Source of the DNA: Polyangiaceae bacterium
GTDB lineage: Bacteria; Myxococcota_A; Polyangia; Polyangiales; Polyangiaceae
Reading direction: 5' to 3'
NCBI GenBank assembly: GCA_022842465.1
Contig: JALHPN010000045.1
Coordinates: forward strand, 1-46,044
Length of the DNA stretch: 46,044 nt
Under the pieces are notes generated by a model that had not been told where the DNA came from, made no database searches, and was given only the letters and a program-made list of their open reading frames with translations. Below, piece by piece: positions 25,600 through 33,502 of the stretch. The first letter of the stretch is position 1. Each line of letters begins with the position of its first letter. Made by a program: the position numbers and the translations under genes.

Positions 25600-26655
25600 A
25601 TGCGGTCTCTGAAGTCGGGTCTCGTCACGATCGCGTTCTCGGGTGGGCTCGGGCTCGCCGCCGTCGTGGGTTGCAGTGCAGATGGTGCGTCGGACATCGA
25701 TCCGACCCAGATCGCGAGCCCGACGGAGGGTGACGGCACCCTCGTCCTCCCCCCGCCGAGCGCCGGCGGAGACCCCGCGCCGGGCTCCGCCGACACGGGC
25801 AAGAAGGACGCCGGCAAGGACGCCGGCAAGAAGGCCGACGCGGCCGTCGACGCGGGCCCCCCGCCGCCCGAGCCGGGCACGGCGTGCACGACCGTCGACC
25901 AGGTGACCACCAAGGTCTGCGGCAAGTGCGGGGAGACCTCCGCCCTCTGCCAGGCCGACAAGACCTGGTCGGTGTACGGCGCGTGCGAGGCCGAGACGGG
26001 GGAGTGCACCCCCGGCGAGACGGCCGCCTGCGGCAACTGCGGCACGAAGACGTGCGACCAGTTCTGCGGCTGGGGCGCCTGCATGAACGAGCCGGCCAAC
26101 AACTGCACCCCGGGCACGAGCGAGCAGTCGACCGTCGGCTGCCCGCCCCAGGGCAACGTGAAGCCGTACCGCACGCGCTCGTGCAAGACGGACTGCCAGT
26201 GGGAGAACTACTCGGCGACGTGCTTCGTGCCGCCGTCGTGGGATCCCATCCCGATCGAGTTCAGGGCCACGCAGACGATCGCGCGGACCTTCGGCGGCGC
26301 GTGTCCGGTGTCGATCTCGACCACGGCGACGCCGTACGTCTACACGCAGGTGACGAACCCGGCCGCGGCGCCCGTCCGCGTCGTCGTCTACCACACGAGG
26401 GCGGCCGACGGCCCCGCGTCGATCGACACCATTCTCGGTGTCTACAACGGCGCGACGCCCCCCGCGACCGAAGCCGAGCGTCGGGCGTGCGTCGGCATGA
26501 TCGGTGACTACGGTGACCCGACCCTCACCGTCGACGACGACTTCGCCTCGGTGAAGGACATCACCATCCCGGCCGGTGGGACGATCACGGTGTACAGCGC
26601 CGCGTACCCCGCAAGCGGCACGGGCAAGCTGACCCTCAACGTCAAGGCGCAGTGA
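25600..26655 (+). CDS. Cysteine-rich predicted lipoprotein
   Basis: The 351-residue product has a signal peptide with lipobox VVGC (Cys25), a linker rich in Lys, Asp, Ala and Gly (about 65-90, repeats of DAGK) and a Cys-rich middle region (about 100-210) with many spaced Cys, including KVCGKCGETSALC and CGNCGTKTCDQFCGWGAC. The C-terminal part (about 220-351) is beta-rich (VSISTTATPYVYTQVTN, ITIPAGGTITVYSAAY). Cys-rich lipoproteins of this kind are common on myxobacterial surfaces and are held by disulfides; the function is unknown. The C-terminal region resembles jelly-roll or pre-peptidase-like domains. An in-frame GTG 30 bases upstream is less likely than the ATG at 25600 because it would extend the signal n-region. 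Confidence 0.83.
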   Translation: MRSLKSGLVTIAFSGGLGLAAVVGCSADGASDIDPTQIASPTEGDGTLVLPPPSAGGDPAPGSADTGKKDAGKDAGKKADAAVDAGPPPPEPGTACTTVDQVTTKVCGKCGETSALCQADKTWSVYGACEAETGECTPGETAACGNCGTKTCDQFCGWGACMNEPANNCTPGTSEQSTVGCPPQGNVKPYRTRSCKTDCQWENYSATCFVPPSWDPIPIEFRATQTIARTFGGACPVSISTTATPYVYTQVTNPAAAPVRVVVYHTRAADGPASIDTILGVYNGATPPATEAERRACVGMIGDYGDPTLTVDDDFASVKDITIPAGGTITVYSAAYPASGTGKLTLNVKAQ

Positions 26656-26704
26656 CCGTGTCGTAACGCGGTCCTCCTCGGGGATCGCCTCCGATCGCCT
26701 CCTC

Positions 26705-26735
26705 GCGCGGCGCCGGGCTCAGCCCCGCGCCGCGC
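26705..26735 (+). terminator. Long GC hairpin, probable terminator
   Basis: GCGCGGCGC (26705-26713) pairs with GCGCCGCGC (26727-26735), and inside it GGGC pairs with GCCC around a TCA loop, giving 13 pairs with one C/C mismatch. Only a short TTT follows, so termination strength is uncertain. Confidence 0.5.
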
Positions 26736-26770
26736 GACGCGTTTGTGGACGAGGGGAGTAGAGTGCACGC

Positions 26771-29029
26771 GTGGCAGAGGCGGGGCGAGGCGAGATCGCC
26801 GTCGAGGGCGAGGTCGAGCGGATCACGTACGAGAACCGGGAGACCGGGTTTCGGGTCGTGAAGGTCGCCGTGCCCGGGCGTCGCGACTACCTCGCGATGG
26901 TCGGCGTCTTCCCGCGCGTCAGCCCCGGGGCGCGCATCCGCGCGCGGGGGACGATCGAGGTCGACAAGAACCACGGCGAGCAGCTCCGCGTGACCAGCGT
27001 GACGGAGATCGCGCCGACGACGCTCGGCGGGATCGAGAAGTACCTCGGCTCGGGGCTCATCAAGGGGATCGGCCAGGTCACCGCCGAGCGCATCGTGAAG
27101 ACGTTCCAGCTCGACACCTTCAAAGTGCTCGACGAGGAGCCGCACCGCCTCCGCGAGGTCCCGGGGCTCGGCAGGACCCGCGCCGACGCGCTCGCCACCG
27201 CCTGGCAGGAGCAGCGCGCGATCCGGGACGTGATGGTCTTCCTCCAGGCCCACGGCGCGAGCCCGCACCTCGCGGCGCGCATCTGGAAGCGGTACGGACC
27301 GAAGGCCGCGACCGTCGTCTCCACCGATCCGTACCGGCTCGCGATCGACGTGTGGGGGATCGGCTTCCGCACCGCAGACCGCATCGCGGCGTCGCTCGGC
27401 GTCGCCAAGGACTCCGTCGAGCGCATGCAGGCCGCGCTCCTCCAGGCGCTCCGGGACGCGACCGAGCAGGGGCACTGCTACGTCGTGACGGAAGATCTCG
27501 TCGCGCGAGCGCTCCGCCTCCTCGCGGGCGACGAGCACGAGGCCGCCCCGCCCGACGACGCGCTCGCGGACCTCCTCGATCAGGGACTCGCCGCCCTCGT
27601 GCGGGGCGGGAACGTCGTCGTCGAGCGCGAGGGAGCGCTCGAGCGAGCGAGCCTCGACCGGCTCCAGGGCGCCGCCGTCTACGACGTCGCGATGCACCAG
27701 ACGGAGTCTCGCCTCGCGGCGCGCCTCGCCGCCCTCGCCCGGATGGAGGGCGACGCGCTCCCCGGCTTCGCCGAGGCGGTGGCGCACTTCGAGAAGGAGA
27801 CCGGCACCGAGCTCGCCCCCGAGCAGCGGCTCGCCGTCGAGCGCGCGGCGCGCTGCCCGCTCCTCGTCGTCACCGGCGGCCCCGGCGTCGGGAAGACGAC
27901 GATCGTGAAGGCGATCCTCCGAGTGTTCGATCGCGCCCGGATCCCCACGCGGCTCGCAGCCCCGACCGGTCGCGCCGCCAAGCGGATGAGCGAGGCGACG
28001 GGCCGGGAGGCCGCCACCCTCCACCGCGTGCTCGAGTACGATCCCAAGACGAGCACGTTCAAGCGCGACGCGAGGCATCCGCTCGACGCAGGCGCCATCG
28101 TGGTCGACGAGAGCTCGATGGTCGACGTGTGGATGGCGGACGCCCTCACGCAGGCCGTCGCCAACGGCGCGCGCCTCGTCCTCGTCGGGGACGTCGACCA
28201 GCTCCCGAGCGTGGGGCCGGGCTCGTTCCTCCGCGACGCGATCGACTCCGGCGTCGTGCCGTTCGTGCGGCTCCTCAAGATCTTCCGCCAGGCCGAGAAG
28301 AGCCTCATCGTCCAGAACGCGCACCGCATCAACGCCGGGGAGCAGCCGGTCGTCCCCGAACAAGGCGACACGAACGCGGATTTTTTCGTCGTCGACAAGC
28401 GGGATCCGGACGAGGCGCGCCGCATCGTGCTCGAGCTCGTCACGCGGCGAATCCCGCGGCGCTTCGGGCTCGACCCCGTGCGAGACATCCAGGTCCTGAC
28501 GCCGATGAACCGAGGCCCTGCCGGCACGGCGCTCCTCAACGAGGAGCTCCAGGCCGCCCTCAATCCGAACGGCAAGCCGCTCGTCCGCGGGCGCACCACC
28601 TTCCGCGAGGGCGACAAGGTGATGCAGCTCAAGAACGACTACGACCGCAACGTCTGGAACGGCGACGTCGGCGTCGTGACGAAGGTGGACACGGAAGAGG
28701 AGAGCCTCGTCGTTCGTTTCGACGAGGAGCGCGACGTCCCTTACGACGGGAGCTCGCTCGACGAGCTCGCGCTCGCCTACGCGTGCACGATCCACAAGTC
28801 GCAGGGCAGCGAGTACCCCGCCGTCGTCATCCCGCTCCTCACGACGCATTTCGTGATGCTGTCGAAGAACCTCCTCTACACGGCGGTCACGCGCGGCAAG
28901 CAGGTCGTCGTGCTCGTCGCAGATCCGAGGGCGGTGCGCCTCTCCCTCGCCGAGGACCGGCGCCATCCGCGCCTGACGAAGCTCGCGGCGAGGGTCGTCC
29001 ACGCTTGCGAGGGCGGGGGCGGGGAGTAG
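26771..29029 (+). CDS. recD2: RecD2-like superfamily 1B DNA helicase
   Basis: The 752-residue protein is an ATP-dependent 5'-3' DNA helicase of the RecD2/YrrC type, which lacks RecBC partners. The N-terminal OB-like part (GEVERITYENRETGFRV) and helix-hairpin-helix repeats (LREVPGLGRTRADAL, DVWGIGFRTADRIA) mark RecD2. Helicase motifs are the Walker A GGPGVGKTT (about 369-377), APTGRAAKRM, Walker B VVDESSMVD, GDVDQLPSVGPG, LLKIFRQ and the C-terminal YACTIHKSQGSEYP with YTAVTRGK. The start is GTG 26771, with GAGGGGAG upstream. Such enzymes help in repair and replication restart. The gene is followed 17 bases later by a small membrane protein gene. Confidence 0.95.
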   Translation: MAEAGRGEIAVEGEVERITYENRETGFRVVKVAVPGRRDYLAMVGVFPRVSPGARIRARGTIEVDKNHGEQLRVTSVTEIAPTTLGGIEKYLGSGLIKGIGQVTAERIVKTFQLDTFKVLDEEPHRLREVPGLGRTRADALATAWQEQRAIRDVMVFLQAHGASPHLAARIWKRYGPKAATVVSTDPYRLAIDVWGIGFRTADRIAASLGVAKDSVERMQAALLQALRDATEQGHCYVVTEDLVARALRLLAGDEHEAAPPDDALADLLDQGLAALVRGGNVVVEREGALERASLDRLQGAAVYDVAMHQTESRLAARLAALARMEGDALPGFAEAVAHFEKETGTELAPEQRLAVERAARCPLLVVTGGPGVGKTTIVKAILRVFDRARIPTRLAAPTGRAAKRMSEATGREAATLHRVLEYDPKTSTFKRDARHPLDAGAIVVDESSMVDVWMADALTQAVANGARLVLVGDVDQLPSVGPGSFLRDAIDSGVVPFVRLLKIFRQAEKSLIVQNAHRINAGEQPVVPEQGDTNADFFVVDKRDPDEARRIVLELVTRRIPRRFGLDPVRDIQVLTPMNRGPAGTALLNEELQAALNPNGKPLVRGRTTFREGDKVMQLKNDYDRNVWNGDVGVVTKVDTEEESLVVRFDEERDVPYDGSSLDELALAYACTIHKSQGSEYPAVVIPLLTTHFVMLSKNLLYTAVTRGKQVVVLVADPRAVRLSLAEDRRHPRLTKLAARVVHACEGGGGE

Positions 29030-29046
29030 ACTCGGATGTCCTCGCC

Positions 29047-29577
29047 ATGGTGAAGCGGCTCGTTGTCGGCCTCCTCCTCGGAGCCGTGCTCGGCGCGGTG
29101 ATCGCGGCCGTGCTCGTCCAGGGCCTCGGGCTCGTCGCGTTCGGCACGCCGGTGACGGCGTACCTCGCCGCGGCGGCGACGGGCGTGATGGCCGGCCTCG
29201 TCGCCGGCAAGCCCATCTGGTCGGCGGACGGGAAGATCGAGGCCGGCCTCAAGGCCTTCTTCGGCGCCCTCCTCTCGCTGGGAATGATGTTCGTCCTCCG
29301 CCGCTGGGTGGACGTGTCGCTCGACCTCACCGCGCTGAAGGCGGGCTACGGGGCGCTCGGCGATCTGCCGGCGGCGTCCCTGCCGATGATCGCCGCGCTC
29401 CTCTCCGCCTTCTACGAGATCGACAACACCGGCGGTGACGACAAGGGCGAGGACGCGAAGGCAGCCGGCGCGAAGAAGGGGGCGGCGAAGGCCGAGAAGG
29501 TGCGCGTCTCCGAGCCCGCAGAGGAAGCGGAGGAAGAGGACGCCGAGGAGCCGGCGGCGAAGAAGCGCCGTCGCTGA
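29047..29577 (+). CDS. Small inner-membrane protein with charged tail
   Basis: The 176-residue product has membrane helices near 5-30 (VVGLLLGAVLGAVIAAVLVQGLGL), 36-56 and 68-88, a more polar segment with LPAASLPMIAALLSAFYEI, and a C-terminal tail (about 130-176) rich in Lys and Ala, then Glu, then ending KKRRR. I recognise no family. It lies between recD2 (17-base gap) and a polysaccharide deacetylase gene (three-base gap), so it is probably co-transcribed with both and more likely linked to the envelope gene. Confidence 0.78.
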   Translation: MVKRLVVGLLLGAVLGAVIAAVLVQGLGLVAFGTPVTAYLAAAATGVMAGLVAGKPIWSADGKIEAGLKAFFGALLSLGMMFVLRRWVDVSLDLTALKAGYGALGDLPAASLPMIAALLSAFYEIDNTGGDDKGEDAKAAGAKKGAAKAEKVRVSEPAEEAEEEDAEEPAAKKRRR

Positions 29578-29580
29578 CGG

Positions 29581-30375
29581 ATGCCGAGAGCGCGGGCCCT
29601 CTTCTGGGCCGCCACCCTGGGCGGCGTGATCGTGTCGATACGGTCGATCCTCTCGGGTCCGCCGCCGCTGACGGTCGCCGCGATCCTCGCGTCGACGTAC
29701 GTCGCGTTCTTCCTCGCCGGCGTGTTCATCCTGCGCCTCCAGATCTTCGCCGACGCGATCGTGCGAGGACCCGAGGAGGCGAAGGGGGTCGTCCTCACGT
29801 TCGACGACGGCCCGCATCCCGAGCACACGGCGAAGGTCCTCGACGTGCTGGAGGCGCGCTCCGCGCACGCGACCTTCTTCGTGATCGGGAAGAAGGCCGA
29901 GGCGCACCCGGAGCTCGTCCGCGAGATCGTCCGGCGTGGGCACCAGATCGGGGTCCACGGCTACGCGCACGATCGGCTCTTCGCGCTGCGCGGCAGCACA
30001 CGCGTCCGGAAGGACCTCGAGAAGTCCATCCGCACCCTCGAGGCGATCACGGGCACGCGGCCGACCCTCTTCCGGCCGCCCATCGGCCACACGAACCCGG
30101 CGATCGCCCGGATCGCGGAGCAGCTCGACCTCGTCGTGGTCGGGTGGTCGGTGAAGGCGCGCGACGGGATCTCGGGGGCGACCGCGGCCGAGGTCGTCGC
30201 CCGCGTCACGCCGGGCCTCGAGGACGGCGCGATCGTCCTCCTCCACGACGCCGCGGAGCGGGACGACCGCACCCCCGTCGCCGCCGCTGCCCTGCCAGGG
30301 ATCCTCGATGCGATCGCCGCGCGCGGCCTCGAGGTCGCCGAGCTCTCGGCCTGGCTCACGCTCGCGGAAGCGTGA
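29581..30375 (+). CDS. Polysaccharide deacetylase (NodB domain), membrane-anchored
   Basis: The 264-residue product has one or two N-terminal hydrophobic segments (about 8-24 and 31-52) and a carbohydrate esterase 4 domain. Motif 1 is TFDDGPH (73-79, catalytic base D75 and metal ligand D76), motif 2 is HGYAH (126-130, metal-binding His), motif 3 is RPPIGH (165-170) and a late LLHDA gives the final catalytic His. These enzymes remove N-acetyl groups from peptidoglycan or other glycans at the cell surface. The gene starts three bases after the membrane protein gene. Its last 20 bases overlap the sensor kinase gene on the other strand. Confidence 0.92.
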   Translation: MPRARALFWAATLGGVIVSIRSILSGPPPLTVAAILASTYVAFFLAGVFILRLQIFADAIVRGPEEAKGVVLTFDDGPHPEHTAKVLDVLEARSAHATFFVIGKKAEAHPELVREIVRRGHQIGVHGYAHDRLFALRGSTRVRKDLEKSIRTLEAITGTRPTLFRPPIGHTNPAIARIAEQLDLVVVGWSVKARDGISGATAAEVVARVTPGLEDGAIVLLHDAAERDDRTPVAAAALPGILDAIAARGLEVAELSAWLTLAEA

Positions 30376-31888
30376 CCGTGAAGCGCGCGCCAGGCGCGTG
30401 GGTCTCGTCGACGACGATGCGCCCGCGCGCGCCCTCGACGATCCCGCGGCAGACGGCGAGGCCGAGGCCCGTCCCCGCGCCGACCTCCTTCGTCGTCACG
30501 AAGGGATCGAAGACGCGGTCTCGTAGGTCGGACGGGACGCCGGGTCCGTCGTCCTCGACGTCGATGTGGACCTCGTCACCGTCCGCGCGCGCGCGCACGG
30601 CGACCGTGCCGCCGCCCTTCGGGCCGAGGGCCGCCCCGGCGTTCAGGAGGAGGTTCAGGAGCACCTGCGTGAGGCGCTGGCCCGAGAGCGCGACGCGGAG
30701 GCCGACAGGGACCTCTACCTCCGCCGCCACCCCGCGCCACTCCTTCTGCGGTCGCACGAGCGAGAGGACGTCGTTCGTGATCTCGGCGACGTCGGCGGAC
30801 GCGGCGGTCCCAGACGGCGGCATCGTCTCCGGGCGCGCGTAGTCGAGCAGATCCCGGACGACGACGTGGATGCGCTCGGTCTCCTTCCGCATCCGCCGGA
30901 GAAAATCCTCCTTGTCCTCGGAGGGGAGGTCGCCGGTCTCGATGAGATCGTGGAGGCCCATGATCGCGGCGATCGGATTGCCGATCTCGTGAGCCACCCC
31001 CGCCGCGAGCCGCCCGACGCTCGCCATCCGCTCGCTGCCGGCGAGCTGCTCGCGCGTCTCGGAGAGGCGGCGGGTCGTCGTGGTGAGCTCGTCGATCTTC
31101 ACCCGCATCGCCTCCTCCTCGGCGAGCAAGCGGGCCGCCATCTCCTTCACGCTCGTCGCCACGTCCGCGATCTCGCGCGCGCCCCCGGGCGCCACCTCGA
31201 GCACGCGCCCGCCGCGGGCGACCTTGTCCGCAGCGCGTGCGAGCTGCTCGATCGGACGCACGATCGAGCGCGTGAGCGCCATGTACGCGAAGAGGAGGAG
31301 CCCGAGCGCGAAGATCCCCATGTAGAGGCCGATCCCGCGGACGACCTCGCCGGTGCGGCCGCGGTCCTCGTCGGTGCGGACGCGCACGAGCACGGCGCCG
31401 CCTCGGGAGGGGAGGACGACATCGAGCGCGCGCCCGTCCTTCGTCGCGATCCGCTTCGTCGACTCGCCGAAAGGCGGCCTCGGGGCCTCGAGCGCCGCGA
31501 GCTCGGCAGGTGCGCCGCTCTCGGCGAGCACGTCGCCGGCCTCCCCGTAGACGACGACGGCGAGCGCGCCTCCTTCGCCGACGTGCGAGCTCGTGATGGC
31601 CTCGAGGTCTGGTCGCGTCGCTCCCTGGCCGAGCCGATCGACGAGGTGCGCCGCGACCGCGCGGCCGAAGCTCCTCGCGCCGTCCTCCCGATAGGCGAGC
31701 GCCGTGCCCCGCGTGATCTGCGCGACGGCGAAGAAGAGCGGCACGAACGCGACGAGCATCACCCCCGCGAGGGCGAGGAGGATCGAGACGCGTAGCCCGG
31801 GATGGGATCGCGATCGCTCGCGCGTCAGCGTCGGCTCGGGAGCGGCCACCGGCCTCAGCGTACCGTCTTCCGGCGCGGCGAGGAGCAC
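30356..31888 (-). CDS. Membrane sensor histidine kinase with HAMP domain
   Basis: The 510-residue protein has a membrane helix at about 34-56, a periplasmic sensor region (about 57-185), a second helix (about 186-206), HAMP (about 207-260), a HisKA domain with H300 in AAGVAHEIGNPIA and a HATPase domain (about 400-508: LLNLLLNAGAAL, VEDDGPGVP, GTGLGLAV). It resembles NtrB/ZraS-type kinases in its H-box. No response regulator is adjacent. I choose GTG 31888 because GGGAAG is seven bases upstream and the first membrane helix follows at a normal distance; the longer open frame upstream overlaps another gene. It is divergent from the gene at 31914, with only 25 bases between their starts. Confidence 0.9.
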   Translation of the reverse strand: MLLAAPEDGTLRPVAAPEPTLTRERSRSHPGLRVSILLALAGVMLVAFVPLFFAVAQITRGTALAYREDGARSFGRAVAAHLVDRLGQGATRPDLEAITSSHVGEGGALAVVVYGEAGDVLAESGAPAELAALEAPRPPFGESTKRIATKDGRALDVVLPSRGGAVLVRVRTDEDRGRTGEVVRGIGLYMGIFALGLLLFAYMALTRSIVRPIEQLARAADKVARGGRVLEVAPGGAREIADVATSVKEMAARLLAEEEAMRVKIDELTTTTRRLSETREQLAGSERMASVGRLAAGVAHEIGNPIAAIMGLHDLIETGDLPSEDKEDFLRRMRKETERIHVVVRDLLDYARPETMPPSGTAASADVAEITNDVLSLVRPQKEWRGVAAEVEVPVGLRVALSGQRLTQVLLNLLLNAGAALGPKGGGTVAVRARADGDEVHIDVEDDGPGVPSDLRDRVFDPFVTTKEVGAGTGLGLAVCRGIVEGARGRIVVDETHAPGARFTVTLPRA

Positions 31889-31913
31889 GACGAGGCTTCC
31901 CTTCGCGACGGGG

Positions 31914-32795
31914 ATGGCCTTCCCTGTCCCGATGGAGAACGAGCCGGGCGAGACGTACGACCTCGGCCCGTGCTCGTGCTGTGGAGAGCCGAGTCGTCTC
32001 TTGCTCGGCCGGGTGCTCCGCGACGGCGCACGCTTCGCCGAGTACGAGGTGCACACGACGAGCGGGAAGAAGCACGCCGCGCACGTCGGGTTCTTCGTCG
32101 TCTTCGCCGGGGCCCGACGACGTGCGGTGGCGCTCGAGGTCGTCGCGACGGTGGGAGAGCCCCTCGCCGTCCGACCTCTCGACGCGGCCGGCACGCCGAT
32201 CGCGCGCGATCCCGACGTCGACGAGACCCTCACGGCGGCCGAGGCGCTCACGTCGCCGCTCGGCTTGCTCGCCGTCGACATCGCGGTCCTCGTCTACGGA
32301 AGCGATCCGAGGTTCGCGACCCTCATGGGGCCGCCGGGCTCGCGGGCTCGCGCGTCCGACCTCGCTGCGCTCGCCGGTCTCGAGAAGCTCGACGCGCTGC
32401 GCTTCGAGGCAGGAGCATCCGACCTCCGCGGTGCGGCGGAGAGCGTGTCCGGTCGTCTCGTCGACGAAGGGGGAACGCGTGCGGAGTACGCCGTCACGTG
32501 GACGCCGGGAGAGCTCGAGGTGAGCGGCGCCGAGGTCTGCGTCATCCTCGGCTCGTGGTCTCCTGGTGCGACGACCGACGATCGCTACGCCGTCGCGCTC
32601 CACGCGACCTATCGCGCCGACGCCATCTCCGTGCAGGTCGTCGACGCGACGAAGGCCGCGCTCGGGAGCGCCGGGCTCGCGGGACGCGCGCTCGCCGCCG
32701 TCGCCGTTCTCGGGACGCCGATCGCCGACGCGGCCGGGGCCGTCGTGAGCTTCGCCTTGGCGAAGGATCCGCGGCTCACGGAGCTTCGCGGCTGA
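31914..32795 (+). CDS. Unknown protein with N-terminal CSCCG motif
   Basis: The product of 293 residues (287 if ATG 31932 is used) begins with DLGPCSCCGEPSRLLLGR, a possible metal site, and continues as a mixed alpha/beta soluble protein with VEVVATVGEPLAVRP-like strands and a C-terminal region rich in Ala and Val (SWSPGATTDDRYAVALHATY). I recognise no family. No signal peptide is seen. The start is uncertain: ATG 31914 and ATG 31932 both lack a clear ribosome site. It is divergent from the sensor kinase with overlapping regulatory space, so the pair may be co-regulated. It ends three bases from the convergent PDZ lipoprotein gene. Confidence 0.72.
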   Translation: MAFPVPMENEPGETYDLGPCSCCGEPSRLLLGRVLRDGARFAEYEVHTTSGKKHAAHVGFFVVFAGARRRAVALEVVATVGEPLAVRPLDAAGTPIARDPDVDETLTAAEALTSPLGLLAVDIAVLVYGSDPRFATLMGPPGSRARASDLAALAGLEKLDALRFEAGASDLRGAAESVSGRLVDEGGTRAEYAVTWTPGELEVSGAEVCVILGSWSPGATTDDRYAVALHATYRADAISVQVVDATKAALGSAGLAGRALAAVAVLGTPIADAAGAVVSFALAKDPRLTELRG

Positions 32796-32798
32796 AGA

Positions 32799-33329
32799 TC
32801 ACGGCGCCACCACGTCCAAGCAGAGCGTCAGGGGCTTGCCGCCTCGTCGCAGGTTCACCCGCACCTCCGAGGCGCCGCGCACCGCCACGAGCGCCGCGAT
32901 CGTCGCCTCCGCAGAGGCGAGGGGGCGCCCGTTGATGTCGAGCACGACGTCGCCGTTCTGCAGGCCCCAGGAGGCGACCTGCGTCTCCGGGCGCACGCCG
33001 CCGAGCTGGATGCCCCCGAGCTCCCCGTCCTGATCCCTCCACGGGATGAGCCGCGCCATGCGTGACGCGCTCTCGGGGTTCTCGAAGAGCGCGTCGATCT
33101 CCGCCCGCGGGACGCGACGCGACGGAGCCCCGCCACACGCGACGGCGGTCGCTCCCCGTGGAGGCTCCGCGCGCGCCGCAGGCTCCGGCCTCGGCCCCGC
33201 GTCGTCGCCGACCTCCTGCACGACGATGCGCCGCGTCGGCGGGGCGGGCTCCGCGCCGCGAGCGGGCGCACACGCTGCAGCCGCACAGAGGAGAGAGACG
33301 AGGGCCGATCCCGCCCGGAGGTCCAGCAT
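32799..33329 (-). CDS. GspC-like PDZ lipoprotein
   Basis: The 176-residue product has a signal peptide with a lipobox-like AAAC (Cys20), a Pro/Arg/Glu-rich linker (about 28-70) and a C-terminal PDZ-like domain. The latter contains RLIPWRDQDGELGGIQL followed by VASWGLQNGDVVLDINGRPL, a pattern close to the PDZ domain of type II secretion protein GspC. It lacks the rest of GspC, in particular the membrane helix and HR domain, and no other secretion genes are present. It may tether or select envelope proteins. A perfect inverted repeat ACGGCAG-CCG-CTGCCGT lies 12 bases upstream of its start. Confidence 0.82.
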   Translation of the reverse strand: MLDLRAGSALVSLLCAAAACAPARGAEPAPPTRRIVVQEVGDDAGPRPEPAARAEPPRGATAVACGGAPSRRVPRAEIDALFENPESASRMARLIPWRDQDGELGGIQLGGVRPETQVASWGLQNGDVVLDINGRPLASAEATIAALVAVRGASEVRVNLRRGGKPLTLCLDVVAP

Positions 33330-33340
33330 TCCGTCAGGCT

Positions 33341-33357
33341 ACGGCAGCCGCTGCCGT
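33341..33357 (-). promoter_or_regulatory. Perfect inverted repeat upstream of PDZ lipoprotein
   Basis: ACGGCAG and CTGCCGT are separated by CCG, giving a seven-pair palindrome just before the gene starting at 33329. It could be an operator or leader hairpin. Confidence 0.35.
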
Positions 33358-33381
33358 GCAGCTGGCCGAACGTTCGCGGTC

Positions 33382-33420
33382 CCTGTCCTCGCGGGTGCGC
33401 ACCTGTCCTCCGCGGAGGAC
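33382..33420. promoter_or_regulatory. Direct repeats 20 bases apart with 16-base palindrome
   Basis: CCTGTCCTC occurs at 33382-33390 and 33402-33410, exactly 20 bases (two helical turns) apart. The second copy is part of the perfect palindrome GTCCTCCGCGGAGGAC (33405-33420). It lies between the divergent starts at 33329 and 33503. Confidence 0.4.
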
Positions 33421-33502
33421 GGAGAACGCCCTCCGTCCACGCCGGATCTGTGAGGTGTTCCCGACGATGCGCGCTGGCGCGGGACCTGCTCGCGTGGGTT
33501 TC

